Source: Ravibacter arvi (GTDB taxonomy: Bacteria; Bacteroidota; Bacteroidia; Cytophagales; Spirosomataceae). From it: 64,000 bases of DNA. Below the pieces are notes generated by a model. It had not been told where the DNA came from, ran no database searches, and saw only the letters and a program-made list of their open reading frames with translations. The position numbers were made by a program, and so were the translations under genes. Numbering within the stretch: position 1 is the stretch's first letter; every line of letters starts with the position of its first letter. The stretch lies in contig NZ_BAABEY010000036.1 of assembly GCF_039540405.1 (NCBI RefSeq), positions 310,001-374,000 of the forward strand. Direction: 5' to 3'. Shown here one piece after another: positions 27,134 through 35,807 of the stretch.

Positions 27134-28603
27134 ATGAGTCGTAAAGTGGTTAAGTTAAGCAAGTTTTTGAAAATGCCGATTTCGCTACTTTTAAGGCGTC
27201 TGACTTTTTCTTTATGTTTTTTACATCTATTAATACCATTAAGGGAGGCGTATGCTCAAAACCTTGTTCCAAATCCAGGATTTGAACTGTACAAAGAGCG
27301 TCCGTGTCATAGGCCAACCTCCTCAACCGGGGCCTTCGAAAATAAGAACATAAGAAGGTATGTTATGGATTGGTATACGCCAACCCTGGGAACATCTGAC
27401 ATTCTATATAGCGACACATCAGATGTATGTGATGCAAGCTTGTCCCGACTCGGAGTTAATACCATGTATGATGGAAAGATGTGTGCAGGCATATACCTAT
27501 CTGAGTTTAACCACTTAGCCAACAATTCTTTTTCCAAGGACAAACGCGTAGAGTATAGGGAGTATTTACAGGTAAGGTTGTCTAGTAATTTGACGATTGG
27601 AAAGGTGTATCGGCTTGAGTTCTTTGTGCGCGGCATTATTCCTACCGGATTATTATCCAACAATATGGGAGCGTTGTTTTCAACCGATTCCGTGCTACGT
27701 CGAAATTCTTTCGGAGAGCGGATCGAAGCCATCCCACAGATAGTAGAGCGGAGCGTATTGGGAAATAAAGCCGAGTGGCAGAAAGTCTCGGGATGTTTTG
27801 TAGCAGATTCGGCTTACAGATTTCTCACTATTGGCAATTTTCTAAGCGATTTCGAGACCTCCTATCAGAAAACTGAATGGAATGTTTCCTTAGGCCCCTA
27901 TTATCTTGTGGACGGTATTTCCGTGGTTGAAACCGATATTTCCGCGATGCCCCCTATAGATTTTCTTGGTTCTGATACTACGATTTGCCAAGGGAAATCT
28001 ATTGAGATTACCTCCGATAGATACAGACCGTGGGTTTTTGAACACAGAAATGGAACAACATCTACGTCTCTTTCGATAGACCAGGCGGGAACATATACGG
28101 CAAATTTGTCCTATGCGGGTTGCGTCATTACAGATACCATACATATAAAGATTATCCCCCCTGTCGACATTGGAAGAGATACCTTGATTTGCGACTCTGG
28201 AATATTTGAACTCAAATCTAATATCCCGGTTATTTGGCCGGATGGGAGTTTGGGAATGCAATTTATTGTAAAGGCAAGTGGACAGTACAGAGTTGAATCT
28301 GTCAGCAATGTCTGCCCTTCGTCGGCAACAGTCAAAATAGAACTGGCTAACTGCCCGGGCGAAATACCAAATACCTTTTCTCCAAACGGAGATGGGAAGA
28401 ACGACTATTTTATCATCCCGAACATGCATACTGGCCTCTGGGAATTACAAGTTTTCAATCGCTGGGGGGACCGTGTATATTTGAATAAGGTCTACGATAA
28501 TAGCTGGGACGGGGGAAAGCTACCGTCGGGACAATACTTCTATCGGCTTAGTAGTGCCTCTTTACGAAAGGATTATAAAGGGTGGGTAGTTATTTTGAGA
28601 TAA
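27134..28603 (+). CDS. Surface protein with gliding-motility-type (T9SS type B) C-terminal domain
   Basis: The frame opens at a TTG (27101). I prefer the ATG at 27134, and the ATG at 27173 is nearest to the signal peptide (LLLRRLTFSLCFLHLLIPLR, then EAYAQ). The mature chain starts NLVPNPGFELYKERPC, a start common in these proteins, and continues with a jelly-roll-like domain, a short Cys-bearing beta domain (LGSDTTICQGKSIEIT, repeated as IGRDTLICDSGIFELK) and a CHU_C/type B sorting domain (IPNTFSPNGDGKNDYF, FNRWGDRVY, WDGG). It should be carried to the surface by the type IX system. The role is probably adhesion, which is inferred. Confidence 0.8.
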   Translation: MSRKVVKLSKFLKMPISLLLRRLTFSLCFLHLLIPLREAYAQNLVPNPGFELYKERPCHRPTSSTGAFENKNIRRYVMDWYTPTLGTSDILYSDTSDVCDASLSRLGVNTMYDGKMCAGIYLSEFNHLANNSFSKDKRVEYREYLQVRLSSNLTIGKVYRLEFFVRGIIPTGLLSNNMGALFSTDSVLRRNSFGERIEAIPQIVERSVLGNKAEWQKVSGCFVADSAYRFLTIGNFLSDFETSYQKTEWNVSLGPYYLVDGISVVETDISAMPPIDFLGSDTTICQGKSIEITSDRYRPWVFEHRNGTTSTSLSIDQAGTYTANLSYAGCVITDTIHIKIIPPVDIGRDTLICDSGIFELKSNIPVIWPDGSLGMQFIVKASGQYRVESVSNVCPSSATVKIELANCPGEIPNTFSPNGDGKNDYFIIPNMHTGLWELQVFNRWGDRVYLNKVYDNSWDGGKLPSGQYFYRLSSASLRKDYKGWVVILR

Positions 28604-28721
28604 CTTGCCCGGCCTGCGTTAGATGATATTGATGAATATTGCTGTTCCTCGCCGGCTTCAATCCGGGGAAAAAACGGATATTGATTTTTTCTGCGAAAAT
28701 TTATAGTCTGCCGGGTGTCGT

Positions 28722-29306
28722 TCAGCTCAGCCAGAACAGCTGGATCGCGAGCAAAGCAGAGAGCGTTTTCGACAGTTGGCTGCGAATAGATGAAGTAGCA
28801 GAAGTAAGCTGGTTCTGTACCGTTTTCTGAGATATACCAAGCAACTCGGCAATTTTTGCCGAGCTCAGGTTTTCCATATAATACATGAGGAAAATTTCCC
28901 TGCGCTTTTCAGGCAGAGCGTTGATCCACAACCTGATCAGGTGTTCCGTTTCAGCTTCAATCAGCGGATCCTCGGATCTGAGAGACGAAATCAACGTGTT
29001 CTCCAGGTGTTCAACCAAGGGGATATTTTTTCGTTGACGTGTACTGAATTTGATAACCTGGAACCGTACCGCCGATTGAAGATAGGCCGACGGATGGTCC
29101 AGATTAATCTCGTTTCTCCGCTCCCAGAGGTCTACGAAAATGTTTTGAACAATGTCTTCGCAAACTTCCTCAAGCTGAAGGCGTTTGTAGGCAGCGTTGT
29201 ACATAGCGCGCCAGTTCCTCCGGTACAATTCCACGAAGGCGTTGTCATCGCCCTGTCTGAGTAACGAAGTAAGTTCCTGGTCGCTATGGTTTTGGTACAA
29301 TGACAA
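28722..29306 (-). CDS. ECF sigma factor, probable partner of the displaced FecR protein
   Basis: A 194-residue sigma-70 family protein with region 2 (FVELYRRNWRAMYNAAYKRL, DIVQNIFVDLWERR) and region 4 (LSSAKIAELLGISQKTVQNQ). This is the FecI-like group, which has ~190 residues and controls SusC/D loci. The apparent start is TTG at 29306; no ATG precedes it in frame near the predicted promoter. It is an orphan: no FecR gene follows it. The FecR gene lacking a sigma gene lies about 8 kb downstream in the same orientation (19387-20583), so the two probably once formed one operon. Confidence 0.9.
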   Translation of the reverse strand: MSLYQNHSDQELTSLLRQGDDNAFVELYRRNWRAMYNAAYKRLQLEEVCEDIVQNIFVDLWERRNEINLDHPSAYLQSAVRFQVIKFSTRQRKNIPLVEHLENTLISSLRSEDPLIEAETEHLIRLWINALPEKRREIFLMYYMENLSSAKIAELLGISQKTVQNQLTSATSSIRSQLSKTLSALLAIQLFWLS

Positions 29307-29326
29307 TTTGAGCAGCCTTAAAATGC

Positions 29327-29334
29327 CAAAGATA
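29327..29334 (-). promoter_or_regulatory. -7 box of the ECF sigma gene
   Basis: On the minus strand the sequence reads TATCTTTG, fitting the Bacteroidota TAnnTTTG consensus and ending 20 bases before the TTG start. No good TTG -33 element is seen at the normal distance. Confidence 0.45.
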
Positions 29335-29409
29335 GGTAACTAACACTTAAGGCTTTCCGAAACCACCCTGATTTTGTGATTTTCTGTAAAAAAATGGTTT
29401 GTTTCCCGG

Positions 29410-29437
29410 ACGACGCCCGGCAGCTATGCCGGGTCGT
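29410..29437. terminator. GC-rich hairpin, part of a double terminator
   Basis: ACGACgCCCGGCA and TGCCGGGTCGT pair with one bulged base. It lies beside a second hairpin (29448-29491) between the efflux operon and the ECF sigma gene. Confidence 0.5.
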
Positions 29438-29442
29438 TTGGT

Positions 29443-29491
29443 ACTGAAAAATCCTGATCCGCTGCAGATTGGCAGGCCGGATCAGGATTTT
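29443..29491 (-). terminator. Rho-independent terminator of the metal-efflux genes
   Basis: AAAATCCTGATCC (29448-29460) and GGATCAGGATTTT (29479-29491) form a perfect 13-bp stem. Read on the minus strand the stem ends in a run of U residues, and it starts 18 bases after the adaptor stop codon at 29509. Confidence 0.8.
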
Positions 29492-29508
29492 CCGGTTCCC
29501 CGGATGGC

Positions 29509-30762
29509 TTAGTGTGCGTGCCCGTGATCGCTTTCGGTATTTTTTAGCAATGACAGCAGGGTATAGGCGCCCTTGGTTACGATTTGATCGAGCGAGTCGG
29601 CCTGGTTTGCCGGGGTGATGGCTGTAAAGCCGTTTGCGGAAAGCCCGCGGATAACCTCAATCATTCGGAATACTGATTTCTCCTGGTGGTCCTCAGACTC
29701 TTCCTTCCCTTTAAACACAAAAACGTAGTCTTTGTTGTCAAAAGCAACCAGGGCTTCGTCCGGCACGCTCTGCAGGGTCTCGGTGCCGGTTTCAATGAAT
29801 GCCTTTACGTACTGGTCAGGCATCAGGTCGGGGTAAACCTTGCTGAGGTGACAATGAACCCTCACGGTTCTGTCTTCATCGATTTTGGTATTGATAAGGT
29901 GAACTTTAGCCAGCATCTCTTTCTTCGGGTTGCTGACAAGTGAAAACCTCACCGTCTGCCCCTTTTTAATCTTATGAATATCGGACTCATAAACCCGCAA
30001 TTCGGCGTGAAGATGGTCGGGGTTGACGATCTCGAAAATCTCGTCGGAAGGCCCCACCTGCTTTCCCAGGTTAACAGAAACAGTTGTGACCGTACCCGAA
30101 ATGGGGCTATAGATTGGTAAAATGCGTTGTATGCCATTGGCTACCTGGCCGGGTGACAAGCCTATGGCGGCGAGCCTCTGCTCGAGCCCGGCTAACCTGG
30201 CGCGGAGGGAACCGAACTCGGCGCGCGCACTTTCGTAGTTTTTGCGGGCGTTGATTTGTTCTTTTTGAAGCTCATCCTGCCTTCTTAATTCCAGCTCGGC
30301 GTATTCCAGACGGCTCTTGGTGTCGAGGTAATCCTGCTGGATCTGGATGAATTCGGGGTTCTCGATCGTAGCCAATACCTGCCCCCTTTTTACCGGCGTT
30401 CCTTCAATAATCCGGGTACTGCGGATCACACCTCCCAAAATGGCCGAGACCGTGACCAGGTTGTAAGGCGGGGTGTCAATATACCCGTTGACGAGCAGGC
30501 TGCCGCTGAGTCCCTTCGAGGCCGTTGTGCCGACCTGGATGCCGCCGGTCTGGAACTGGCGTTCACTCATTTCAACGGTAAACTCGTCGTGCTCCTTATG
30601 CACATCGTGGTTGTGGGTTTCTCCCTCCTTATGGGCGTGGCCTTCATGGCTGTGCCCCTCATGGGATTCCTGGACGGGTTGACCCTCCTTGTTTTCGCTG
30701 GTACACGCCGTCGCAAAGGCAATGAGCAAAAATGCCAGCAGTGAATTTATGCTTCGTTTCAT
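29509..30762 (-). CDS. RND efflux periplasmic adaptor, CusB/CzcB-like, His-rich
   Basis: A 417-residue membrane-fusion protein with a lipoprotein signal (FLLIAFATACTSENK). A His-rich segment follows at about 34-60 (ESHEGHSHEGHAHKE and HNHDVHKEH), and the C-terminus ends HGHAH. Barrel-sandwich hybrid motifs (GVIRSTRIIEGTPVKRGQVLATIENPE split around a coiled-coil hairpin at about 130-195) and a beta-barrel part (LHAELRVYESDIHKIKKGQTV) fit the HlyD/CusB family. It links the RND pump to the outer-membrane channel. The His-rich ends suggest binding of Zn, Co, Ni or Cu. It is the last gene of the efflux operon. Confidence 0.92.
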   Translation of the reverse strand: MKRSINSLLAFLLIAFATACTSENKEGQPVQESHEGHSHEGHAHKEGETHNHDVHKEHDEFTVEMSERQFQTGGIQVGTTASKGLSGSLLVNGYIDTPPYNLVTVSAILGGVIRSTRIIEGTPVKRGQVLATIENPEFIQIQQDYLDTKSRLEYAELELRRQDELQKEQINARKNYESARAEFGSLRARLAGLEQRLAAIGLSPGQVANGIQRILPIYSPISGTVTTVSVNLGKQVGPSDEIFEIVNPDHLHAELRVYESDIHKIKKGQTVRFSLVSNPKKEMLAKVHLINTKIDEDRTVRVHCHLSKVYPDLMPDQYVKAFIETGTETLQSVPDEALVAFDNKDYVFVFKGKEESEDHQEKSVFRMIEVIRGLSANGFTAITPANQADSLDQIVTKGAYTLLSLLKNTESDHGHAH

Positions 30763-30777
30763 ATGTGTATTATGGTT

Positions 30778-30890
30778 ATCGGAGGTCGGAAATCGGTAAT
30801 CAGTTGCGCCGCATAGGCCCTTTTGTACGGCCCGATTTCTGATTGCTAATTGCTGATTTCCGATTTCTGATTTCTGATTTCCGATTTCTA
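30778..30890. repeat. Intergenic GGAAATCGG-type repeat with conserved core (copy A2)
   Basis: Units of GGAGGTCGGAAATCGG on the left and GATTTCCGATTTCTGATTTC on the right flank a core starting TGCGCCGCATAGGCCC (30805-30830). The same core, with three to four changes, sits in copy A3 at 45347. The element fills the gap between the RND-TolC gene and the adaptor gene. Confidence 0.75.
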
Positions 30891-30896
30891 TTATTT

Positions 30897-33800
30897 TTAT
30901 TCAGCTAGCCCGGATTTTCCGGCCTTGTATTCAAGATCGATCACAGATTGGTTGTATTGGAAAAGCAGCTCGAGATAACCGGTCTGGATGTCGGACTGGC
31001 GTTCCAGGGCCTGTAAAAATTCAACGTAACCGATATCGCCTAACTCGTAAGACCTGATCGCGTTCTGTGACAGGTTCTTTCCCAGTTCGAGTGTGGCCTG
31101 CTGGTACCGGGCCAGGGCGGTTTTCAGGGTTGCGTTGCGGGCCAATGCCTGCGCCCATTGCGTTTCCAGCGATTGTTTTTGTGCTTTTGCATCCATTTGA
31201 GCGGCTTCTTCCAGTATTTCCGACGACTTTACTTTTGCTTTCAGGGGGCCTCTGAACAGCGGGAGAGAAAGGCCGAAATCAATGGTTTGGAAGCGTTTGC
31301 TTAAACCGTAAATAACACCGTTTCTTCCTTCGCTGCCGGTAAGCGTATGGCTTGAAAAGCCAAAAGTAAAATCGGGCAGGCCGGAAGCCTTCAAAAGCGA
31401 GGTTTCGGCTTTCCGGACCTGAACCTGGCGTTCCCAATACCGGAGTTCCGGATGGCCCGATGCGGATACCTCGTCGTTCGCCGGTCCCGGTAATAGTGTG
31501 AACACTTCTCTTTTAGGAATCACGGGCGTTTCGAAATTTAGCAGGAATTGCAGGTACAGCGCCACTTCTTTCTGCTCCTGGCGCACCAGGTCGGTCCGGG
31601 TCTGTATTTCGCTATGCCGGCTTTTGGCGCTATTGACTTCCAGCATCCCCGATTCCCCGGCTTTAAGTTTTGCCTCGGCAAACGACACGGCCCTGCTCAG
31701 GAGTTCTCCCTGCATTTCAAGCAGCCTCCCGAGGCTGTCGAGGTAGTACCATTTCTGGTAGGATAGCTTTACTTCTTTCACCAGCTGAGCGGTTTCAACT
31801 TCATTAATATTCTGTTGTTCCTCGTAATGCTGTTGATACAGGGTAGATCGCCGCCGGGCAACTGCCGGATGCGGAAGCGTCTGCTGGAGGCTGAACTGGT
31901 TGTCGGTCTGGTAGGAATCGAACTGGCCGATGCCGAAGCCGAAGCTGGTATTCCCCGGCGTTTTGGCTGACCTGATAGCGGCATTCGCACCTGATATCCG
32001 TAGTTTTCGCGCGGCACCCCGGAGGTTATTTTTTTGGGCATAAACAAGGGCATCTTCCAGGCTGATCTCCTGGGCTTTTGCCTCCGGAACGGCGGTGCCG
32101 GCCAGGAGCAGAAGCAACACCGCGGCTATTTTGCCGGGGGCGCCTTTTATCGAAAGTTTCTCGATCCGGAGGTAGAGAATCGGCAGTACGAGCAGGGTCA
32201 GGAGGCTTGCTGTGATAATACCGCCGATCACTACCGTGGCCAGCGGACGTTGCACTTCGGCGCCTGCCGACTGCGAAACGGCCATCGGAAGAAAGCCCAA
32301 TGAAGCCACCGATGCTGTTAATACTACGGCACGGAGCCGGTGATTGGTCCCGGTGCGGATCACTTCCATGAGATCGGTCATGCCTTCTTTTCGCAGTGAA
32401 TTGAATTCCGCTATCAGTACAATCCCGTTCAACACTGCTACGCCGAACAGCGCAATGAAACCGACCCCCGCGGAAATACTGAAAGGCATGTCCCGCAGTT
32501 CCAGTGCAAGAATTCCGCCGATCGCCGAAAGCGGAACGGCTGTGAAAATGAGCAGGCTGTGCCTGAAGGACTTGAACGTGAAATACAGGAGCGCGAAAAT
32601 CAGCCCCAATGCTACCGGTACAGCGATTACGAGCCGTTCTTTCGCCTCCTCCAGGTTCTGGAATTGCCCGCCATAGGTAATATAGTATCCTACCGGCAGC
32701 TTGAGTTGCGCCTTTACTTTTTCACGAAGCTCTTTCACGGTGCCTTCCACATCCCTGCCGCGAACATTGAAGGCAACGATCGCCCTACGCCGGGTGCCGT
32801 CCCGCTGGATCTGGTTGATCCCCGGCTCGATGGTCACGTTGGCCAGGTTTTCCAGGGGGACCTGTTCGCCATGAGGGGTGGTGACAAAAAGATTCTTCAC
32901 CGATGCAAGGTCCTGCCGGTTTACCTCGGCCAGCCTGACTACCAGGTCATACCGCCGTTCTCCCTCGTACACCAACCCGGCTATGCCGCCGGCAAATGCC
33001 GACTGGATCGTCTGGTTGGCTACATCTATGTCAATTCCAAACTGGGCCAGGCGCTCATAGTCGTAGCGCACTACCACCTGGGGGAGACCCGTAATTGTCT
33101 CTACATAAAGGTCTTCGGCCCCACCGACGGAAGACGAGATCCTGCCTACTTTCTGGGCCAGTTCGGCAAGTGTCTTCAGGTCGTCACCGTAGATCTTGAT
33201 CCCTACGTCCTGCCTGATCCCGGTCATCAGTTCGTTAAACCGCATTTGTATGGGCTGCTGAAAACCGTACGCCACACCGGGGACTTCCTCCTTAAGCTTG
33301 TTTTGCATGGCATTGGCCAGCTCTTCTTTGGACTTGGTAACTTTCCATTTTTCCTTCGGATGCAGCAGTACCATCATGTCGTTTGCCTCCATGGGCATCG
33401 GGTCGGTGGGGATTTCACCCGTACCGATCTTGCCGACAACTTCCCTGACCTCGTTCGGAAAATGCTTCAAAAGCGCCTGTGCTGTTTTTGTCGATGTTGC
33501 GACTGACTCCGACAGGGAGCTACCAGGAAGCACCATGGCCTGGATGGCAAAATCGCCTTCGTCAAGCTGGGGTATGAATTCACCGCCTAACCTGTTGAAA
33601 ACAAAGATTGCCACGGCCAGCATCACGAAGGTGATACCCAGTGTGGTCCTCTGGAACCGAAGTGCAAGCGAAAGTGCTTTAGAGTAGTTTCGCTGTAAAA
33701 AAGCGATGATGTTATTCGAAATTTTGTGGTCGGCCTGCGGAACCTTCGGAAGCACCAGCGCCGACATCATAGGTACATACGTAAGCGAAAGAATAAAGGC

Positions 33801-35261
33801 GCCTAGTATGGCAAATGAAATGGTCTGCGCCATGGGCTTGAACATTTTTCCTTCAATTCCGCTCAGCGTAAGGAGGGGCAGGTAAACAATCAGGATGATA
33901 ATTTCACCAAAGGCGGCGGAATTCCGGATTCTTGACGAAGCTTTGAATACCTGCTGGTCCATCTCTGCGGCCGTCAGCCGTTTGCCCGGGGTTAAACGCG
34001 ACAAATGGTGCAGGGTTGCCTCCACCACGATTACGGCCCCGTCTACGATCAGGCCAAAATCAATGGCGCCCAGGCTCATTAAATTGCCCGAGACGCCAAA
34101 CAGGCGCATCATCGAAATGGCAAACAACATGGCAAGTGGTATAACGGAGGCCACAATCAGGCCGGCCCGCCAGTTTCCCAGCAAAAGCACCAGCACAAAT
34201 ATGACGATCAAAGCCCCCTCCACAAGGTTAGTCGTGACCGTTTTTATCGCGCGGTCCACCAGGTGTGACCGGTCAAGAAATGCTTCCAATACCACCCCCT
34301 CCGGTAATGTAGCCTTGATTTGCTCCATTCTTTCTTTTACCTGGTCAATTACCTTGGAAGAGTTTTCTCCCTTCAGCATCATTACAATACCGCCGACCGC
34401 CTCGCCTTCGTCGTTGTAGGTAAGGGCGCCGTATCGTACAGCATGACCGAATTGTACGGTTCCGACGTCTGAAATGGTCACCGGCAGGCCGTTCGGGTTG
34501 TTCCTGATTTTGATTTTGCTGATATCTTCAAGACTGGAGATCAGGCCCTCTGACCGGACAAACCAGGCGTTGGGCCTTTTGTCAATGTAGGCGCCGCCCG
34601 TATTCTGGTTGTTTTTTTCAAGTGCCGTAAAAATGTCAGCCAGCGTAAGGTTGAGGCTGCGCAGCTTGTCGGGGTCTACAGAAACCTCGTACTGTTTGAG
34701 GTGCCCGCCGAAACTGCTTACGTCGGCAATGCCTTTCACGCCGAGAAGTTGCCTGCGGACGATCCAGTCTTGTATACTTCTCAATTCGGTAGCGGAGAAC
34801 TGCTTCTCATATCCTTTTTTCGGATGAAGAATGTATTGGTAAATTTCTCCCAACCCCGATGAATGCGGTGCGATACCCGGAACGCCGAGGGCGGGCGGAA
34901 CCTCGCTGGCTATATTGGCCAGGCGCTCGGTGATTTGCTGCCTCGCCCAGTAAGGATCGGTATCGTCTGGAAATACAAGCGTTACTACCGATAACCCGAA
35001 CCGGGAAATTGACCTGATTTCCGTGACATCCGGAATGGTTGCCGTAGAGGTCTCGATGGGAAACGTAATCAACCGTTCCACGTCGGATGCGGACAGGGAA
35101 GGGCTGGTGGTGATAATTTGTACCTGGTTGTTGGTGATGTCGGGAACGGCGTCAATGGGAAGCTGCGAAACGGAAAACCCGCCCCAGACCATCAGCCCCA
35201 GTACCAGGAAACCCACTACCACTTTGTTGTGAATGGAAAAGCTGATAATGCGGTTAAGCAT
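30897..35261 (-). CDS. CusA/CzcA heavy-metal RND pump fused to a TolC-type outer-membrane protein
   Basis: The 1454-residue chain has two parts. Residues about 1-1040 are a CusA/CzcA-type proton-driven RND pump (start IISFSIHNKVVVGFLVLGLM, helix 4 GAIDFGLIVDGAVIVVEA with the relay Asp, then VGFIALFGVAVLNGIVL). Residues about 1045-1064 (IAAVLLLLLAGTAVPEAKAQ) look like an internal signal peptide with a signal-peptidase site. Residues about 1065-1454 are a CusC/TolC-like coiled-coil channel protein (EISLEDALVYAQKNN, LLKASGLPDFTFGF, GDIGYVEFLQALER). Fusions of this kind occur in Bacteroidota. Processing at AKAQ could release a separate outer-membrane subunit (inference). With the adaptor downstream it forms a complete metal efflux system. 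Confidence 0.95.
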   Translation of the reverse strand: MLNRIISFSIHNKVVVGFLVLGLMVWGGFSVSQLPIDAVPDITNNQVQIITTSPSLSASDVERLITFPIETSTATIPDVTEIRSISRFGLSVVTLVFPDDTDPYWARQQITERLANIASEVPPALGVPGIAPHSSGLGEIYQYILHPKKGYEKQFSATELRSIQDWIVRRQLLGVKGIADVSSFGGHLKQYEVSVDPDKLRSLNLTLADIFTALEKNNQNTGGAYIDKRPNAWFVRSEGLISSLEDISKIKIRNNPNGLPVTISDVGTVQFGHAVRYGALTYNDEGEAVGGIVMMLKGENSSKVIDQVKERMEQIKATLPEGVVLEAFLDRSHLVDRAIKTVTTNLVEGALIVIFVLVLLLGNWRAGLIVASVIPLAMLFAISMMRLFGVSGNLMSLGAIDFGLIVDGAVIVVEATLHHLSRLTPGKRLTAAEMDQQVFKASSRIRNSAAFGEIIILIVYLPLLTLSGIEGKMFKPMAQTISFAILGAFILSLTYVPMMSALVLPKVPQADHKISNNIIAFLQRNYSKALSLALRFQRTTLGITFVMLAVAIFVFNRLGGEFIPQLDEGDFAIQAMVLPGSSLSESVATSTKTAQALLKHFPNEVREVVGKIGTGEIPTDPMPMEANDMMVLLHPKEKWKVTKSKEELANAMQNKLKEEVPGVAYGFQQPIQMRFNELMTGIRQDVGIKIYGDDLKTLAELAQKVGRISSSVGGAEDLYVETITGLPQVVVRYDYERLAQFGIDIDVANQTIQSAFAGGIAGLVYEGERRYDLVVRLAEVNRQDLASVKNLFVTTPHGEQVPLENLANVTIEPGINQIQRDGTRRRAIVAFNVRGRDVEGTVKELREKVKAQLKLPVGYYITYGGQFQNLEEAKERLVIAVPVALGLIFALLYFTFKSFRHSLLIFTAVPLSAIGGILALELRDMPFSISAGVGFIALFGVAVLNGIVLIAEFNSLRKEGMTDLMEVIRTGTNHRLRAVVLTASVASLGFLPMAVSQSAGAEVQRPLATVVIGGIITASLLTLLVLPILYLRIEKLSIKGAPGKIAAVLLLLLAGTAVPEAKAQEISLEDALVYAQKNNLRGAARKLRISGANAAIRSAKTPGNTSFGFGIGQFDSYQTDNQFSLQQTLPHPAVARRRSTLYQQHYEEQQNINEVETAQLVKEVKLSYQKWYYLDSLGRLLEMQGELLSRAVSFAEAKLKAGESGMLEVNSAKSRHSEIQTRTDLVRQEQKEVALYLQFLLNFETPVIPKREVFTLLPGPANDEVSASGHPELRYWERQVQVRKAETSLLKASGLPDFTFGFSSHTLTGSEGRNGVIYGLSKRFQTIDFGLSLPLFRGPLKAKVKSSEILEEAAQMDAKAQKQSLETQWAQALARNATLKTALARYQQATLELGKNLSQNAIRSYELGDIGYVEFLQALERQSDIQTGYLELLFQYNQSVIDLEYKAGKSGLAE

Positions 35262-35379
35262 ATGGGATCATTTAGATAGAAAATACGACTCGGATAGGTA
35301 TGCGGTTCTGTTGTACGGCAATTTGCCGGTACCTGCGGGTGCGTGTAAAGGCGCCTCTGATCCGCAAAACGGAGTGTAT

Positions 35380-35700
35380 TTACAACTTGGGAGGTTGCCA
35401 GATGGCCCGCACGAGCAAGGGCACAAACGGCGTTTTGTAGGAGGAGTTCCTGGGGTGCCACACGGTGGTATTGAGCGGCGGGAAACTCAGGAAATAATTA
35501 GCGGAAATGCAATGAATGGTACAGCAGCCGCAGGCACATAAGGGAGAGCAGCCTTCGCCGTCGTCGTGGCCGTGGCAATCGGAATGAGCGTGGGCGAGTT
35601 GTTCCTTTTTGGTGTGCTGATGAGTTTCTCCACTGTCCTGGCACGGGTAGCAGGACAGCAGCAGGATGTAAGCCGAAAGAAGAATGGCCAGAAATCTCAT
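35380..35700 (-). CDS. Small Cys/His-rich exported protein (DUF6660-like)
   Basis: The 106-residue product starts at the ATG at 35700 with a signal segment (MRFLAILLSAYILLLSCYPC). The mature part is rich in metal-binding residues: HQHTKKEQLAHAHSDCHGHD and CSPLCACGCCTIHC. This layout matches the DUF6660 group, which is found beside Cus/Czc-type efflux genes in Bacteroidota, as here (118 bases upstream of the RND gene, same strand). It may be a periplasmic metal sensor or buffer; the function is not established. A longer frame to 35784 has no signal peptide at its start. Confidence 0.75.
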   Translation of the reverse strand: MRFLAILLSAYILLLSCYPCQDSGETHQHTKKEQLAHAHSDCHGHDDGEGCSPLCACGCCTIHCISANYFLSFPPLNTTVWHPRNSSYKTPFVPLLVRAIWQPPKL

Positions 35701-35704
35701 GGGG

Positions 35705-35712
35705 CAAATATA
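35705..35712 (-). promoter_or_regulatory. -7 box of the metal-efflux operon
   Basis: The minus strand reads TATATTTG, a full TAnnTTTG match, only four bases before the ATG at 35700. Transcription would start at or next to the ATG, so the message would be leaderless. A TTG element lies 15 bases upstream, closer than usual. Confidence 0.5.
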
Positions 35713-35807
35713 GGTGCCCCTGCGGTGCAATCGGGTTGCAAAAGGCAGAAAATAAGGGGTGTGCGTGTATTTCTGCGCCCGCACGCCCCTTGCTTCCCCG
35801 GATCAGT

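Noticed and set aside
20584..28721. Prophage or integrative element
   Set aside because: No integrase, phage structural, relaxase or transposase gene and no tRNA at the ends were found, so only a general insertion is proposed.
35216..35461. 81-codon minus-strand frame between the RND and DUF6660-like genes
   Set aside because: It overlaps the ends of both neighbours in another frame and shows no signal peptide or motif.
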